Shown: positions 17,232-25,730 of the stretch, piece by piece
How the letters are laid out: each line of letters starts with the position of its first letter
Numbering within the stretch: the first letter of the stretch is position 1
Origin: Marinobacter sp. es.048
GTDB lineage: Bacteria; Pseudomonadota; Gammaproteobacteria; Pseudomonadales; Oleiphilaceae
Direction: 5' to 3'
Assembly: GCF_900188435.1 (NCBI RefSeq)
Contig: NZ_FYFA01000002.1
Coordinates: 1,054,001 to 1,118,000 of the forward strand
DNA length: 64,000 bases
Translations under genes and position numbers: made by a program
The notes under the pieces: generated by a model
What the model was told of the DNA's origin: nothing
Seen by the model: the letters and a program-made list of their open reading frames with translations, nothing else
Database searches by the model: none

Positions 17232-18554
17232 TCAGGAGCGACCCTGATCATTACCAGAAAGGGACCTCAGAAGCTGATCCAGGGAGATATCCGCCGGCTG
17301 CTCCTTCAACACCCGCACCAACCGATCCTGCTCGCCAAAACTGATGCGGTCGTAAAAAGGCTCGCAGAGCACCGGATGGACCGGCTCAGGCGTTTTCGGT
17401 TCCTGTGCGGTAGGCGAAATCTGGTCCGCCAACTCACGGAGGTGGATGGCCAGGTGATTCTTCCGTTCAGGGCTGAGATTCTCCCACTGGAACGACCCCA
17501 GTCCGGTCTGGATAATCTCGATGGCATCACTGTCCAGCGTGCTCCCCAGCAGTGCAAAAAGCCGTGTGAATGCCTCATAACGCAGCAGCGGATCGATCGG
17601 CGCCTGACTGAACACGACCTCAATCTCACTCACGGCCTTCAGGCATCGCTCTTTCAGTGCTGGCGCCTCATTCTCGGTTCGTGACTCAGGCTTGCTCAAC
17701 GCTTTAGGATGTGCCGATTCTCTTTTGGACACCTTGTGCCAGTAGGCTGCAATGCCTGCCTTTCGCCTGGGCAACTGGGACAGCCGCACATCCAGCATGT
17801 CCGCAAGGGTGTGGAACTGGCGGCATGAGGGATCCGAAACAGGCAGAAGCGCAACGGGCTTCTGGTTGAGAACCGACTGGCGAAGGGTCTCATCTCGCCA
17901 GATACCCCCCATGTAGTGGAGCGATATTCCCAGGTGGCGCTGGGCAGCGGCATCCAGACGCTGGAACACGGATCGCGCCTGGCTGGCCCCCTGGGCCATA
18001 TTGACCAGAATGCTGGGAATACGGTTGTAACCCCTGCGTCGCAGAACCTTGATCAGCGAAAAGGCGTCGGTCAGGGAGGCCGGATCCGGGGTCACGACCA
18101 TGCAGGCCAGTTCGGTTGCAGCAATCATATGCAGCCCGGCGGCCTGCAGGCCGGCAGCGGTATCAGTAATGACGTAATCGTAGCGGTTTTCCAGATTATA
18201 AAGCGCCCGCAGTATGCGAAGGCTCTCCGTTGGCCCCATATCCATGCATTCCTGCACACCGGATGCCCCCGGAACAATATGCAGGCCGTAGTCGGTCTCA
18301 AGGATGATGTCCTCCAGACGACACTCTCCGGCCATCACATTGGCAAGGGTTTTTCTCGGATAAAGGCCAACCATGATGCTGACGTTGGCCAGATCGGTGT
18401 CGCCATCCAGCAACAGAACGCGGTTATCCTGTCTTGCGAGGGTGAGCGCAAGATTCAGGGCGACCGAGGTCTTGCCCACCCCACCCTTGCCGCCGGTAAT
18501 GGCGATGGTACGAGGTTGGTTCGGATTGTGCTTGACAGGTTCTCTGGCGTTCAT
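17232..18554 (-). CDS. MinD/FleN-like ParA-family ATPase with C-terminal extension
   Basis: This protein of about 440 residues begins with a MinD/FleN-type ATPase domain: deviant Walker A GGKGGVGKTS near residue 22, LLDGDTDLAN (A') and ITDTAAG (Walker B). The ATPase part ends near residue 270. A charged C-terminal region of about 170 residues follows, with no recognised motif. A GTG lies directly before the chosen ATG and could be the start. No flagellar genes are adjacent, so it is not the standard fleN of a flhF-fleN-fliA locus but a paralogue. It is divergent from the HDOD-histidine kinase and may act in the same signalling or polar-localisation system. Confidence 0.82.
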   Translation of the reverse strand: MNAREPVKHNPNQPRTIAITGGKGGVGKTSVALNLALTLARQDNRVLLLDGDTDLANVSIMVGLYPRKTLANVMAGECRLEDIILETDYGLHIVPGASGVQECMDMGPTESLRILRALYNLENRYDYVITDTAAGLQAAGLHMIAATELACMVVTPDPASLTDAFSLIKVLRRRGYNRIPSILVNMAQGASQARSVFQRLDAAAQRHLGISLHYMGGIWRDETLRQSVLNQKPVALLPVSDPSCRQFHTLADMLDVRLSQLPRRKAGIAAYWHKVSKRESAHPKALSKPESRTENEAPALKERCLKAVSEIEVVFSQAPIDPLLRYEAFTRLFALLGSTLDSDAIEIIQTGLGSFQWENLSPERKNHLAIHLRELADQISPTAQEPKTPEPVHPVLCEPFYDRISFGEQDRLVRVLKEQPADISLDQLLRSLSGNDQGRS

Positions 18555-18639
18555 CACCGGTAATCTAGGTCCCTGATTTTTCGGTTTTCTGTATTTTAAC
18601 CTGTAAAAATTCTACACATATCACGATTCAGATAATATA

Positions 18640-18668
18640 TTGCTTAAAAAAAGAGCAATAAGTATTTA
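18640..18668 (+). promoter_or_regulatory. Candidate sigma-70 promoter of HDOD-kinase gene
   Basis: TTGCTT (18640-18645) and TATTTA (18663-18668) are spaced by 17 nt in an AT-rich gap and direct transcription towards the HDOD-kinase gene at 18711. The match to consensus is moderate. Confidence 0.45.
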
Positions 18669-18679
18669 ATAACGACGCA

Positions 18680-18708
18680 TTATTGTCTAAGCTCTTTTCG
18701 GACAATAA
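18680..18708 (+). promoter_or_regulatory. Inverted repeat abutting the HDOD-kinase start codon
   Basis: TTATTGTC (18680-18687) and GACAATAA (18701-18708) form a perfect 8-bp inverted repeat ending two bases before the ATG at 18711. No Shine-Dalgarno sequence is visible there. In mRNA it could fold over the initiation region; in DNA it could be an operator. Confidence 0.45.
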
Positions 18709-18710
18709 GA

Positions 18711-20747
18711 ATGAACGCTCCGTCAGTTACTGACTTGTTTCGCAGCACGGCAGGTAAGCCTATGCACATTGCGCCTGATTTACAGCTACCGAGTCTCCCG
18801 GAAGTCACGTTGCGGGCGCTCGATGCTTGTCATCAGGACGAGAGCTACCGAAAAATCAGCGAAATTGTCTCTGCTGATACCGCGCTGGTAGCTCGTATAC
18901 TGGCGCTGGCCAATTCTGCACTTTACGGCCCTTCCACTCCGATCCGCTCCGTCGACCAGGCACTCCTGAGACTCGGCACCCGACGCTTTCACACGCTGGT
19001 GCTGACCGCAGCCCTGCGCCAACTGCTGTTCGAGCTGGGCGGTGACGAATGGCAACAACTCAGAGACTTCTGGCGACACTCGCTGACCACCGCGTTGACC
19101 GCCCGGGCCCTGGCAACGCTGACCCGTTATCCGGAGCCTGACGAAGCCTTCATGCTCGGCATGCTTCACAACATCGGCGAGCTGATCGCTATTAAAACGC
19201 CAGCCACCGAAGCGAAGCAACATTATCTTGATCACCAGTCGGACATCGCCGCCGAACTCGTGGCCTCCTGGGGCCTCGGGCCCATGGCAGCCGATGCCAT
19301 GCGCTATCAGCAGGCACTGCCCTCGGAACTGAGGGATGCGGGGCACCTGGTAAAGCTGATCAGCCTGGCCACCCGGCTTGCTCTATCCGATGCCGCCGGT
19401 ATTGCCGCTGCAGGCACGGTATTCGGGCTGAACGAAGAACTGACCCGCGAGATAAATCGCCGCATCGGCCACGAAGTCTCGGGTATGGCCGCATCCATGG
19501 GAATTCCCCTGGACGAGGATTATTGCGGCGAGAGCGCGTCGCGGCAGCTCAAACAGACTATTCTGCGACAGGCCATGGCGAACCAGGCCATCAACCTTGC
19601 CGATCTGACCGGGGAAACCGAGGACATTCTCGCCGAGACTGTAAACAGTCTTACCCTGATCACGGGCCTGCCGGCACTCTGCTTTGGGCACACAGGAGAC
19701 AACCTCGTGCTCCTCTCTGGCACCATTGGCGACATTCCCGAACTGGCAGTAACGGCAAAGCCCGGCGGCAGCGTTCTTACGGAAGCCTTCACTTCCGGCC
19801 TGCCAGTCAGCCTTGGTGAACGCTCCCCAACTGTACTCGACCGACAGCTGCTGTCACTGCTCCATACTCCATCGATGCTGGCGGTGCCAATTAACAGTGG
19901 CGGCAAGTGCCCTGGCGTCTTCGCCCTGGGCACCGACAACGAGCATCTGCCGACAACCCTTGAACTGGCTGATATATTTACTGCTCAGTTGGCTTCGGTG
20001 CTGGCAGACCGGGCGCCTGCGAAAGCCGACGCCGGAGCTGGCACAGAAGGACTGGATCAGGAAATCGCCCGAGACCGGCTGCGTAAACAGGTTCATGAGG
20101 TCAGCAACCCGCTGACCATTATCCGACAGTACATTTACCAGCTGCGAGGCAGGCTCGAAGATGCCGGTGTCCAGCAGGAGCTGGACGTGATCCGGGATGA
20201 ACTGGATCGAGCCGGCAACCTTTTACTGCAAATGAGCCATACTGACACCGTGGGTCAGGGCGATGACGGGGTTGAGCTCAATACCGAACTGGAAAGTCTG
20301 GCGCGTATCCTCGAAGATAGCCTGTTCAGCTCCGGAACCCACACTCTCCGGTTATCGCTTTGCAGCGAGCCAACGCGGGTTGCGGCCAGCCCCGCGAGGA
20401 TTCGCCAGGTTGTAATTAATCTGGTTCGAAACGCGGCAGAGAGCCTCGCCGATGCAGGCGGCACCGTTGAAATACGGACATCTGCCCCGGTGTGGCAGAA
20501 TCATCGCACCTGGATAGAGCTGGAAATTGCGGACACTGGCAGAGGAATACCCGGTGAGGTCAGGGACGCCCTGTTTTCACCGGTAAACACCACAAAAGGA
20601 GAAGGCCACAGCGGTTTGGGCCTGAGTATTGTGAAGCAGCTAGTCGATGACATGGAGGGCATCATAGCTTGTCGTACGGGGCAGGAGGGCACCACCTTCA
20701 GGATTTTGCTCCCGGCGGCCAGCCATAAAAAGAACGAGACCGACTGA
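18711..20747 (+). CDS. HDOD-GAF-histidine kinase hybrid
   Basis: This 678-residue soluble sensor has an HDOD domain (about residues 20-225, with LPSLPEV, DTALVARIL and the MLHNIGE core), a GAF-like region (about 290-430) and a C-terminal histidine kinase. The phospho-accepting His is 462 (VHEVSNPL), the N-box is NLVRNAAESL (about 570-580), and the G-boxes are DTGRGIPG and GHSGLGLSIV. No membrane segment is present, so it senses a cytoplasmic signal. It is followed after 24 nt by a REC-PAS-GGDEF-EAL protein on the same strand, its probable phosphorylation partner. Confidence 0.9.
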   Translation: MNAPSVTDLFRSTAGKPMHIAPDLQLPSLPEVTLRALDACHQDESYRKISEIVSADTALVARILALANSALYGPSTPIRSVDQALLRLGTRRFHTLVLTAALRQLLFELGGDEWQQLRDFWRHSLTTALTARALATLTRYPEPDEAFMLGMLHNIGELIAIKTPATEAKQHYLDHQSDIAAELVASWGLGPMAADAMRYQQALPSELRDAGHLVKLISLATRLALSDAAGIAAAGTVFGLNEELTREINRRIGHEVSGMAASMGIPLDEDYCGESASRQLKQTILRQAMANQAINLADLTGETEDILAETVNSLTLITGLPALCFGHTGDNLVLLSGTIGDIPELAVTAKPGGSVLTEAFTSGLPVSLGERSPTVLDRQLLSLLHTPSMLAVPINSGGKCPGVFALGTDNEHLPTTLELADIFTAQLASVLADRAPAKADAGAGTEGLDQEIARDRLRKQVHEVSNPLTIIRQYIYQLRGRLEDAGVQQELDVIRDELDRAGNLLLQMSHTDTVGQGDDGVELNTELESLARILEDSLFSSGTHTLRLSLCSEPTRVAASPARIRQVVINLVRNAAESLADAGGTVEIRTSAPVWQNHRTWIELEIADTGRGIPGEVRDALFSPVNTTKGEGHSGLGLSIVKQLVDDMEGIIACRTGQEGTTFRILLPAASHKKNETD

Positions 20748-20771
20748 CGTAGAAACAACGGACACAGACCG

Positions 20772-22946
20772 ATGGCACTCGAACAAACTGATCAGCCTTT
20801 CAGTCACGGGTTAACGGCACGAATACTGGTAGCGGACGACGAACCCCGCCTGCTGAATACACTGGCTTCGCTGCTGCGCAGCCGGGGTTATGACGTTGCG
20901 GAAGCTCACGGAGGCCGAAAAGCCTGCGAACTGATTGACCAGCAAACGTTCGATCTGGCCCTGCTGGATCTCCGGATGCCAGAAGTCAGCGGTTTCGACG
21001 TGATGGCGCACCTTGCCAACGAGCAATCGGATTGCGGCGTGATTGTTGTCAGCGGCGAGAGTTCGTTCAGTGCCGTGAGCCGAGCCCTGCGCCGGGGCGC
21101 CCTGGACTACATCCGCAAACCCTTCGATCCTGAGGAGCTGCTGGCCACCGTTGAGAGCGTTATCGGAAAAAAGTCACTTCTCGAAGCCCACGAGCATATC
21201 CAGATGCGGCTGGAGAAATCCGAGGCTTTGCATCGTTACATCGTTAACAGCTCTCCCGACATCGTGTTCATGCTCGATCAGCATGGCCATTTCTGCTTCG
21301 TAAACAGCAAGGTCGAGAGCCTGCTCGGATATCAACCAGCGGAACTTTGCGGCCAGCACTTCCGGCACATTCTTGACGACCGGGACGTGACCCGCGGGAC
21401 GCTGGCCCTGAAAGGGCCAAACATCACCGCAGATAACCCGCGAACTCTGGAAGTCCGCCTGAAAACCCGTGGCAGCCGTAGAGCTACCCGTCATTTCGAG
21501 ATAACCGCCTTTCCCATCGACCCGCAAACCTGGCCTCACTCCGGAACCACCCAGGGGGGAGGCAATGGAAACGGTGCCCGCTATTATGGTACGGCCCGGG
21601 ATGTTACCGAGCGGAAGGAAGCCGAAGCCTTCATCAATTTTCAGGCCTACCATGACCTTTTAACGCGACTTCCTAACCGCGCGCTTTTCAAGGACCGACT
21701 TGAGCTTGCGATTACCCACGCCAACCGTGGTGGCCAGAAACTGGCGGTCATGTTTCTGGATCTTGACCGTTTCAAAGTCATCAACGATACCCTCGGCCAC
21801 GCCATGGGTGATCGCCTGTTGCAGGCAGTCACTCACCGGCTCGAGAAATGCCTGCGCAAGGGCGACACCCTCTCCCGGTTCGGTGGCGACGAATTTACCC
21901 TGCTCCTGCCCTCTATCCACAACCACGAAGATGCCAGACAGATCGCCAAAAAGCTGATTGATGCCCTGAGGGCACCTTTTCAACTGGGGGATCACGAAGT
22001 CTTTGTAGGTGTGAGTATCGGCATTGCAATCTTCCCCGAGGCTGGCGAGACCATGGACCAACTGATCCAGAACGCCGACATTGCCATGTACCACGTCAAA
22101 GGCAAGGGCAAGGACGGTTACCGCTTCTATTCCGACAGCATGAGTATAGATACGGCCAACAGGCTGAACCTCGAGCGGGATCTGCGTCAGGCCCTTGAGC
22201 GGGACGAGTTGCGGGTGTTCTATCAGCCCCAGGTGTGTTCCAAGACCAACCGCGTTGTGGGTCTTGAGGCCCTGGTTCGCTGGCAACACCCTGAGCGGGG
22301 GCTGCTTTACCCGGGAGATTTTCTGCCTCTGGCGGAGGAAACCAAACTGATTGGCCAGCTCAGTGAACGCGTTCTCGACCAGGCCTGCCAGGATGTCGGC
22401 CGCTGGATCCGGGAGGGGCACGCCCACCTCCGGCTGGCGGTAAACCTGTCACCTAGCCAGGTTGAGCATCCTAAATTCGTGGAAACACTGATGCGCCAGG
22501 TAAAGGCCCACAACTTCCCCTCCAGTAACCTGGAAATCGAAATCACTGAAAACGTGATCATGAACGATCTGGAGCAGATCTCCCAGAAACTCCGGGAACT
22601 GGCAGCTCTGGGTGTCCGGATCGCGATCGACGATTTCGGAACAGGCTATTCGTCATTGAATTACATACATCGTCTACCCATTCACACCCTGAAGGTCGAC
22701 CAGTCTTTCGTGAAAGCCATCCGCAGTGGCGACGACGGTGCGTGCATCGTGAACGCCATTGTCGCCATGGCCCACGGACTCAAACTGGAGATCGTTGCTG
22801 AGGGCGTGGAGACCGACGAGCAACTGGAGTACCTTCGGAGCCTGGGTTGCCACCAGGTTCAGGGCTTCTTCTATGGTCCTGCCAGGCCCGCCGCCGAGAT
22901 TTCCAGAACCCTCGGAACCACCAGAGCCAAAGCTGCCTCATTCTGA
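20772..22946 (+). CDS. REC-PAS-GGDEF-EAL cyclic-di-GMP regulator
   Basis: This 724-residue cytoplasmic response regulator has an N-terminal receiver (acidic pair 22-23, phospho-acceptor Asp66, Lys116), a PAS domain (about 150-285), a GGDEF domain (GGDEF at 371-375, with an I-site RxxD at 362-365) and an EAL domain (EAL at 499-501, then VNLSPSQ, EIEITEN, DDFGTGYSSL, AEGVE). Both catalytic modules look intact, so it could make and degrade cyclic-di-GMP, with the balance set by phosphorylation and PAS ligand. The upstream HDOD-kinase probably supplies the phosphate. The two genes are likely one transcript. Confidence 0.93.
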   Translation: MALEQTDQPFSHGLTARILVADDEPRLLNTLASLLRSRGYDVAEAHGGRKACELIDQQTFDLALLDLRMPEVSGFDVMAHLANEQSDCGVIVVSGESSFSAVSRALRRGALDYIRKPFDPEELLATVESVIGKKSLLEAHEHIQMRLEKSEALHRYIVNSSPDIVFMLDQHGHFCFVNSKVESLLGYQPAELCGQHFRHILDDRDVTRGTLALKGPNITADNPRTLEVRLKTRGSRRATRHFEITAFPIDPQTWPHSGTTQGGGNGNGARYYGTARDVTERKEAEAFINFQAYHDLLTRLPNRALFKDRLELAITHANRGGQKLAVMFLDLDRFKVINDTLGHAMGDRLLQAVTHRLEKCLRKGDTLSRFGGDEFTLLLPSIHNHEDARQIAKKLIDALRAPFQLGDHEVFVGVSIGIAIFPEAGETMDQLIQNADIAMYHVKGKGKDGYRFYSDSMSIDTANRLNLERDLRQALERDELRVFYQPQVCSKTNRVVGLEALVRWQHPERGLLYPGDFLPLAEETKLIGQLSERVLDQACQDVGRWIREGHAHLRLAVNLSPSQVEHPKFVETLMRQVKAHNFPSSNLEIEITENVIMNDLEQISQKLRELAALGVRIAIDDFGTGYSSLNYIHRLPIHTLKVDQSFVKAIRSGDDGACIVNAIVAMAHGLKLEIVAEGVETDEQLEYLRSLGCHQVQGFFYGPARPAAEISRTLGTTRAKAASF

Positions 22947-22961
22947 CAGGCGATTATTGAT

Positions 22962-22970
22962 TGTCGGACA
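22962..22970. promoter_or_regulatory. TGTCnGACA palindrome, upstream copy
   Basis: TGTCGGACA is a 9-bp palindrome with one central base. It lies just upstream of the -10-like TATATAAAA (22975-22983), in the gap before the methyltransferase gene. A second copy overlaps that gene's start codon at 23106-23114. The two could be operator sites of one repressor. Confidence 0.4.
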
Positions 22971-23104
22971 CTCCTATATAAAACCGCGATCGGGTTTGCA
23001 AAGTATTGCAGCACGTTACTTTATGTATCCTGAAATGCGCATTACTGCACATATTTCTCCCACCCTGTTCTCTAAGCTCGAATCCATAGGCGCTGATCAC
23101 CGGA

Positions 23105-23833
23105 ATGTCCGACATTCTCGGGCCAATAACGACAAAAACGGTGACAGCATCCAAGGAACAAGAACAGGCAGCAGTCATCATGCGCGACAAGTACAAATAC
23201 ATCGGTCCCGTCTACGATTTCCTGAGCAATCTCTATAGCGGCAAGAACATTCACCGCTGCAAAACCGCCATGCTGGATGTTGAAACCGTCCAGCCCGGGG
23301 ACAGGATACTGTTCGCCGGGGTTGGCCATGGCCGGGATGCCATTCGGGCGGCTGAACTGGGCGCCGATGTGACTGTGGTAGACCTGTCCGAAACCATGCT
23401 GCGAAAGTTTGCCGAGGCTCAGGAAACAGAGGCGCCACACCTGACCATCCGCCGCATCCACAGCGACATCATGAAGGTGGAGGAATTCGAGCAGTACGAC
23501 ATGGTCGTGGCCAATTTTTTCCTGAACGTGTTCGACGAAGACATGATGGTCCGGGTCCTGGAGCACCTGATACGCCTCGGCAAGCCAGACGCCCGGGTCG
23601 TCGTGGGCGACTTTTCCTACCCCACGGGCAACCTGCTTTCCAGAATGTTCAAGAAGCTTTACTGGTACATGGCGGTCTTCATTTTCTGGCTGTTCGCCAA
23701 CAACGCCTTCCACAAAATCTACAACTATCCCGAGCACATGCAGCGGCTGGGTCTTCAGGTCACGGACAAGAAGCACTTCAAGCTTCTGAACATGAACTGC
23801 TACTGGTCCATTCTCGGACGCAAGCAGGCCTGA
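23105..23833 (+). CDS. Class I SAM-dependent methyltransferase
   Basis: This 242-residue protein has a class I methyltransferase core: SAM-binding ILFAGVGHGRDA (about residue 70), the acidic residue in VTVVDLS, and a later HSDIM. The segment before it (YIGPVYDFLSNLYSG) resembles UbiE-like and lipid methyltransferases. A hydrophobic stretch (about 190-205, YWYMAVFIFWLF) suggests membrane or lipid association. An alternative start is ATG at 23180. The next gene, 48 nt downstream on the same strand, is a DUF2156 protein, so a shared lipid-modifying role is plausible but unproven. Confidence 0.82.
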   Translation: MSDILGPITTKTVTASKEQEQAAVIMRDKYKYIGPVYDFLSNLYSGKNIHRCKTAMLDVETVQPGDRILFAGVGHGRDAIRAAELGADVTVVDLSETMLRKFAEAQETEAPHLTIRRIHSDIMKVEEFEQYDMVVANFFLNVFDEDMMVRVLEHLIRLGKPDARVVVGDFSYPTGNLLSRMFKKLYWYMAVFIFWLFANNAFHKIYNYPEHMQRLGLQVTDKKHFKLLNMNCYWSILGRKQA

Positions 23834-23881
23834 GCACTTTGCTAGAGAGTCACCCAACAAAAACAATCAGGGAGCAGCAGC

Positions 23882-24889
23882 ATGCCGGATCAGATACTCG
23901 CACTGGACAGGGTTGGCACACTTGAGAGCGGCTCATTCACGTTTACCGAGCGGGTCGGCTTCCTGAAGAAGTACGGTACCCATTCCCAGTCGTTTTCAAC
24001 GCTCCAACCGGGCATGCAGTATTTTGATTTAACGGGCATGGGGTATATCGCCTACATGCGCAAATGGGGCGGCACCTTCGTGCTCTCGGATCCCGTCTGT
24101 GCGCCGGAAGACTTTGGCAACCTGCTGGAGAGCTTCCACCAGCGCTTTCCAAACGCCAGTTACATCCAGGTCTCCAAGCCTGTCGTCGATTTCCTGCACC
24201 TGCGATTTGGTCTCTACGGCACCCAGTTTGGCAGCGAATCCCGTATCGATCTGGGCCGCTGGTCCCTCAGCGGAAAGAAAAAACAGATCCTGCGAACCGC
24301 TTTGAACCAGGCAGAAAAGAACGGGATTACGGTGAAAGAGCGTTTCAGTGACGATCACACCCGTGAAATATCCGAGGCCTGGATTCGAACCCGCAAATGC
24401 AAGAGCAATGAAATCCGCTTTCTGATCCGTCCCATGGAAATGGACTATCGCGAAAACGAAAGGCATTTTTACGCCTATCAGGACGGTAAGGCCGTTGGGT
24501 TTATCTATTTCGACCCGATCTATCGCAACAACGAAATAATCAGCTATGTGCCCAACATTTCCCGTGCCAATGCCGATTTCCGGCAAGGCATTTTCTACAC
24601 CCTGATGGCTCATGCGATGGAAGTGTTCAAGGCCGAGGGTGTGCCCTACCTGGATCTTGGACTGATTCCCCTGTCACTGGATTCGGCAACAGAGCATCAG
24701 GAGAGCCGAGTGCTGAAACGCCTGCTGCACGGACTCTATGAGAAGGGTAATTTCCTTTATAACTTCAAAGGGCTGGAGTTCACCAAGTTGCGATTCCGGG
24801 GCGAGAAATTTAAAACCTATTGCTGTCACAAACGGTCGATTCCGGCGCTGGAATTCCTGGCTATGTTTAAACTGACCCGGTTGCTGTAG
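23882..24889 (+). CDS. DUF2156-domain protein (phosphatidylglycerol lysyltransferase C-terminal-like)
   Basis: This 335-residue protein matches the DUF2156 (LPG_synthase_C) fold of two tandem GNAT-like halves, as in the catalytic part of MprF aminoacyl-phosphatidylglycerol synthases, but without the membrane flippase part. The visible features are GMGYIAYMRKWGGTFVLSDP, KKKQILRTALNQAEKNG and YLDLGLIPL. No membrane helices are evident. GGGAG precedes the ATG. Together with the upstream methyltransferase it may form a two-gene unit acting on a lipid or amine. Aminoacyl-tRNA use is not certain. Its 3' end overlaps the convergent murI by 23 nt. Confidence 0.8.
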   Translation: MPDQILALDRVGTLESGSFTFTERVGFLKKYGTHSQSFSTLQPGMQYFDLTGMGYIAYMRKWGGTFVLSDPVCAPEDFGNLLESFHQRFPNASYIQVSKPVVDFLHLRFGLYGTQFGSESRIDLGRWSLSGKKKQILRTALNQAEKNGITVKERFSDDHTREISEAWIRTRKCKSNEIRFLIRPMEMDYRENERHFYAYQDGKAVGFIYFDPIYRNNEIISYVPNISRANADFRQGIFYTLMAHAMEVFKAEGVPYLDLGLIPLSLDSATEHQESRVLKRLLHGLYEKGNFLYNFKGLEFTKLRFRGEKFKTYCCHKRSIPALEFLAMFKLTRLL

Positions 24890-25730
24890 CTCCAGGGGCT
24901 TCACCGGGCCAGTCTTCATTGAGCAGCCTGGGCGCCAATCCGAGCCCCGTCATAAAAGGTATGATCCCTTTGGGCGCTGAACCTGAAAACAAAGCCGCGA
25001 TTACGGGATGATCCCCTGCCCCGCAAGTCTTTCCTTCAGCCAACGCCAGCTGCCCCGTCTGATCCAGAAGCCAGGCCACCCGGCGGGCAATCGCCTCGCC
25101 TGAGTCGACCCAGAAACGAACCGAGGGGAGGCTTTCCTTCAGACTTTCCAGTAACAGCGGATAATGGGTGCAACCGAGCACGACCGTGTCCACATCGGCT
25201 TCTCGAAATGGACGCATCGCCGCTTTCAGCTCGGCAAGCGGAACCGCGTTCCCGGAAACCAGGTCTTCCGCCCAACGCACCAGCCCCGGATGACCGATAC
25301 GTTCAACCTTGCAATCGCCGGCGAATTCCTCGACCAGCCTGTCGAGGTAGGGTCTGCGTACCGTCGCTGGCGTGGCCAGGAGCCCCATCCGCCGGTTCTG
25401 TGTTTTCGCCGCCGCCGGTTTGATGGCGGGCACCACACCGACAACCGGCACCGGTGTCATGGCACGCAAATGTGGCAGAACCACGGTACTGGCGGTATTA
25501 CATGCCACCACGATGACGTCAGAAGGATAAAGCTTGAGCGCTCTGGCAATCAGACCGCAGCAACGATTAATCACTACCGTTTCGGATTTGTCGCCGTAGG
25601 GAAAGCCTGAGTTATCCGCCAGGTAGACAATATCGAGCCCGGGCAGGTCTCCATGAATGCAGGAAGCAACGCTTAACCCGCCGACACCGGAGTCAAACAC
25701 CAGAACCCTTGGGGGCGCCTGCCTGCTCAA
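24867..25730 (-). CDS. murI: Glutamate racemase
   Basis: This 287-residue cofactor-independent racemase supplies D-glutamate for peptidoglycan synthesis. The active-site signatures are DSGVGG (Asp13), ACNTAS (Cys77) and GCTHYPLL (Cys187), so both catalytic cysteines are present. The C-terminus runs about 20 residues past the usual end and overlaps the convergent DUF2156 gene. The start overlaps the nudC stop in a 4-nt ATGA arrangement, so it is translated from the nudC message. Confidence 0.95.
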   Translation of the reverse strand: MSRQAPPRVLVFDSGVGGLSVASCIHGDLPGLDIVYLADNSGFPYGDKSETVVINRCCGLIARALKLYPSDVIVVACNTASTVVLPHLRAMTPVPVVGVVPAIKPAAAKTQNRRMGLLATPATVRRPYLDRLVEEFAGDCKVERIGHPGLVRWAEDLVSGNAVPLAELKAAMRPFREADVDTVVLGCTHYPLLLESLKESLPSVRFWVDSGEAIARRVAWLLDQTGQLALAEGKTCGAGDHPVIAALFSGSAPKGIIPFMTGLGLAPRLLNEDWPGEAPGATATGSV

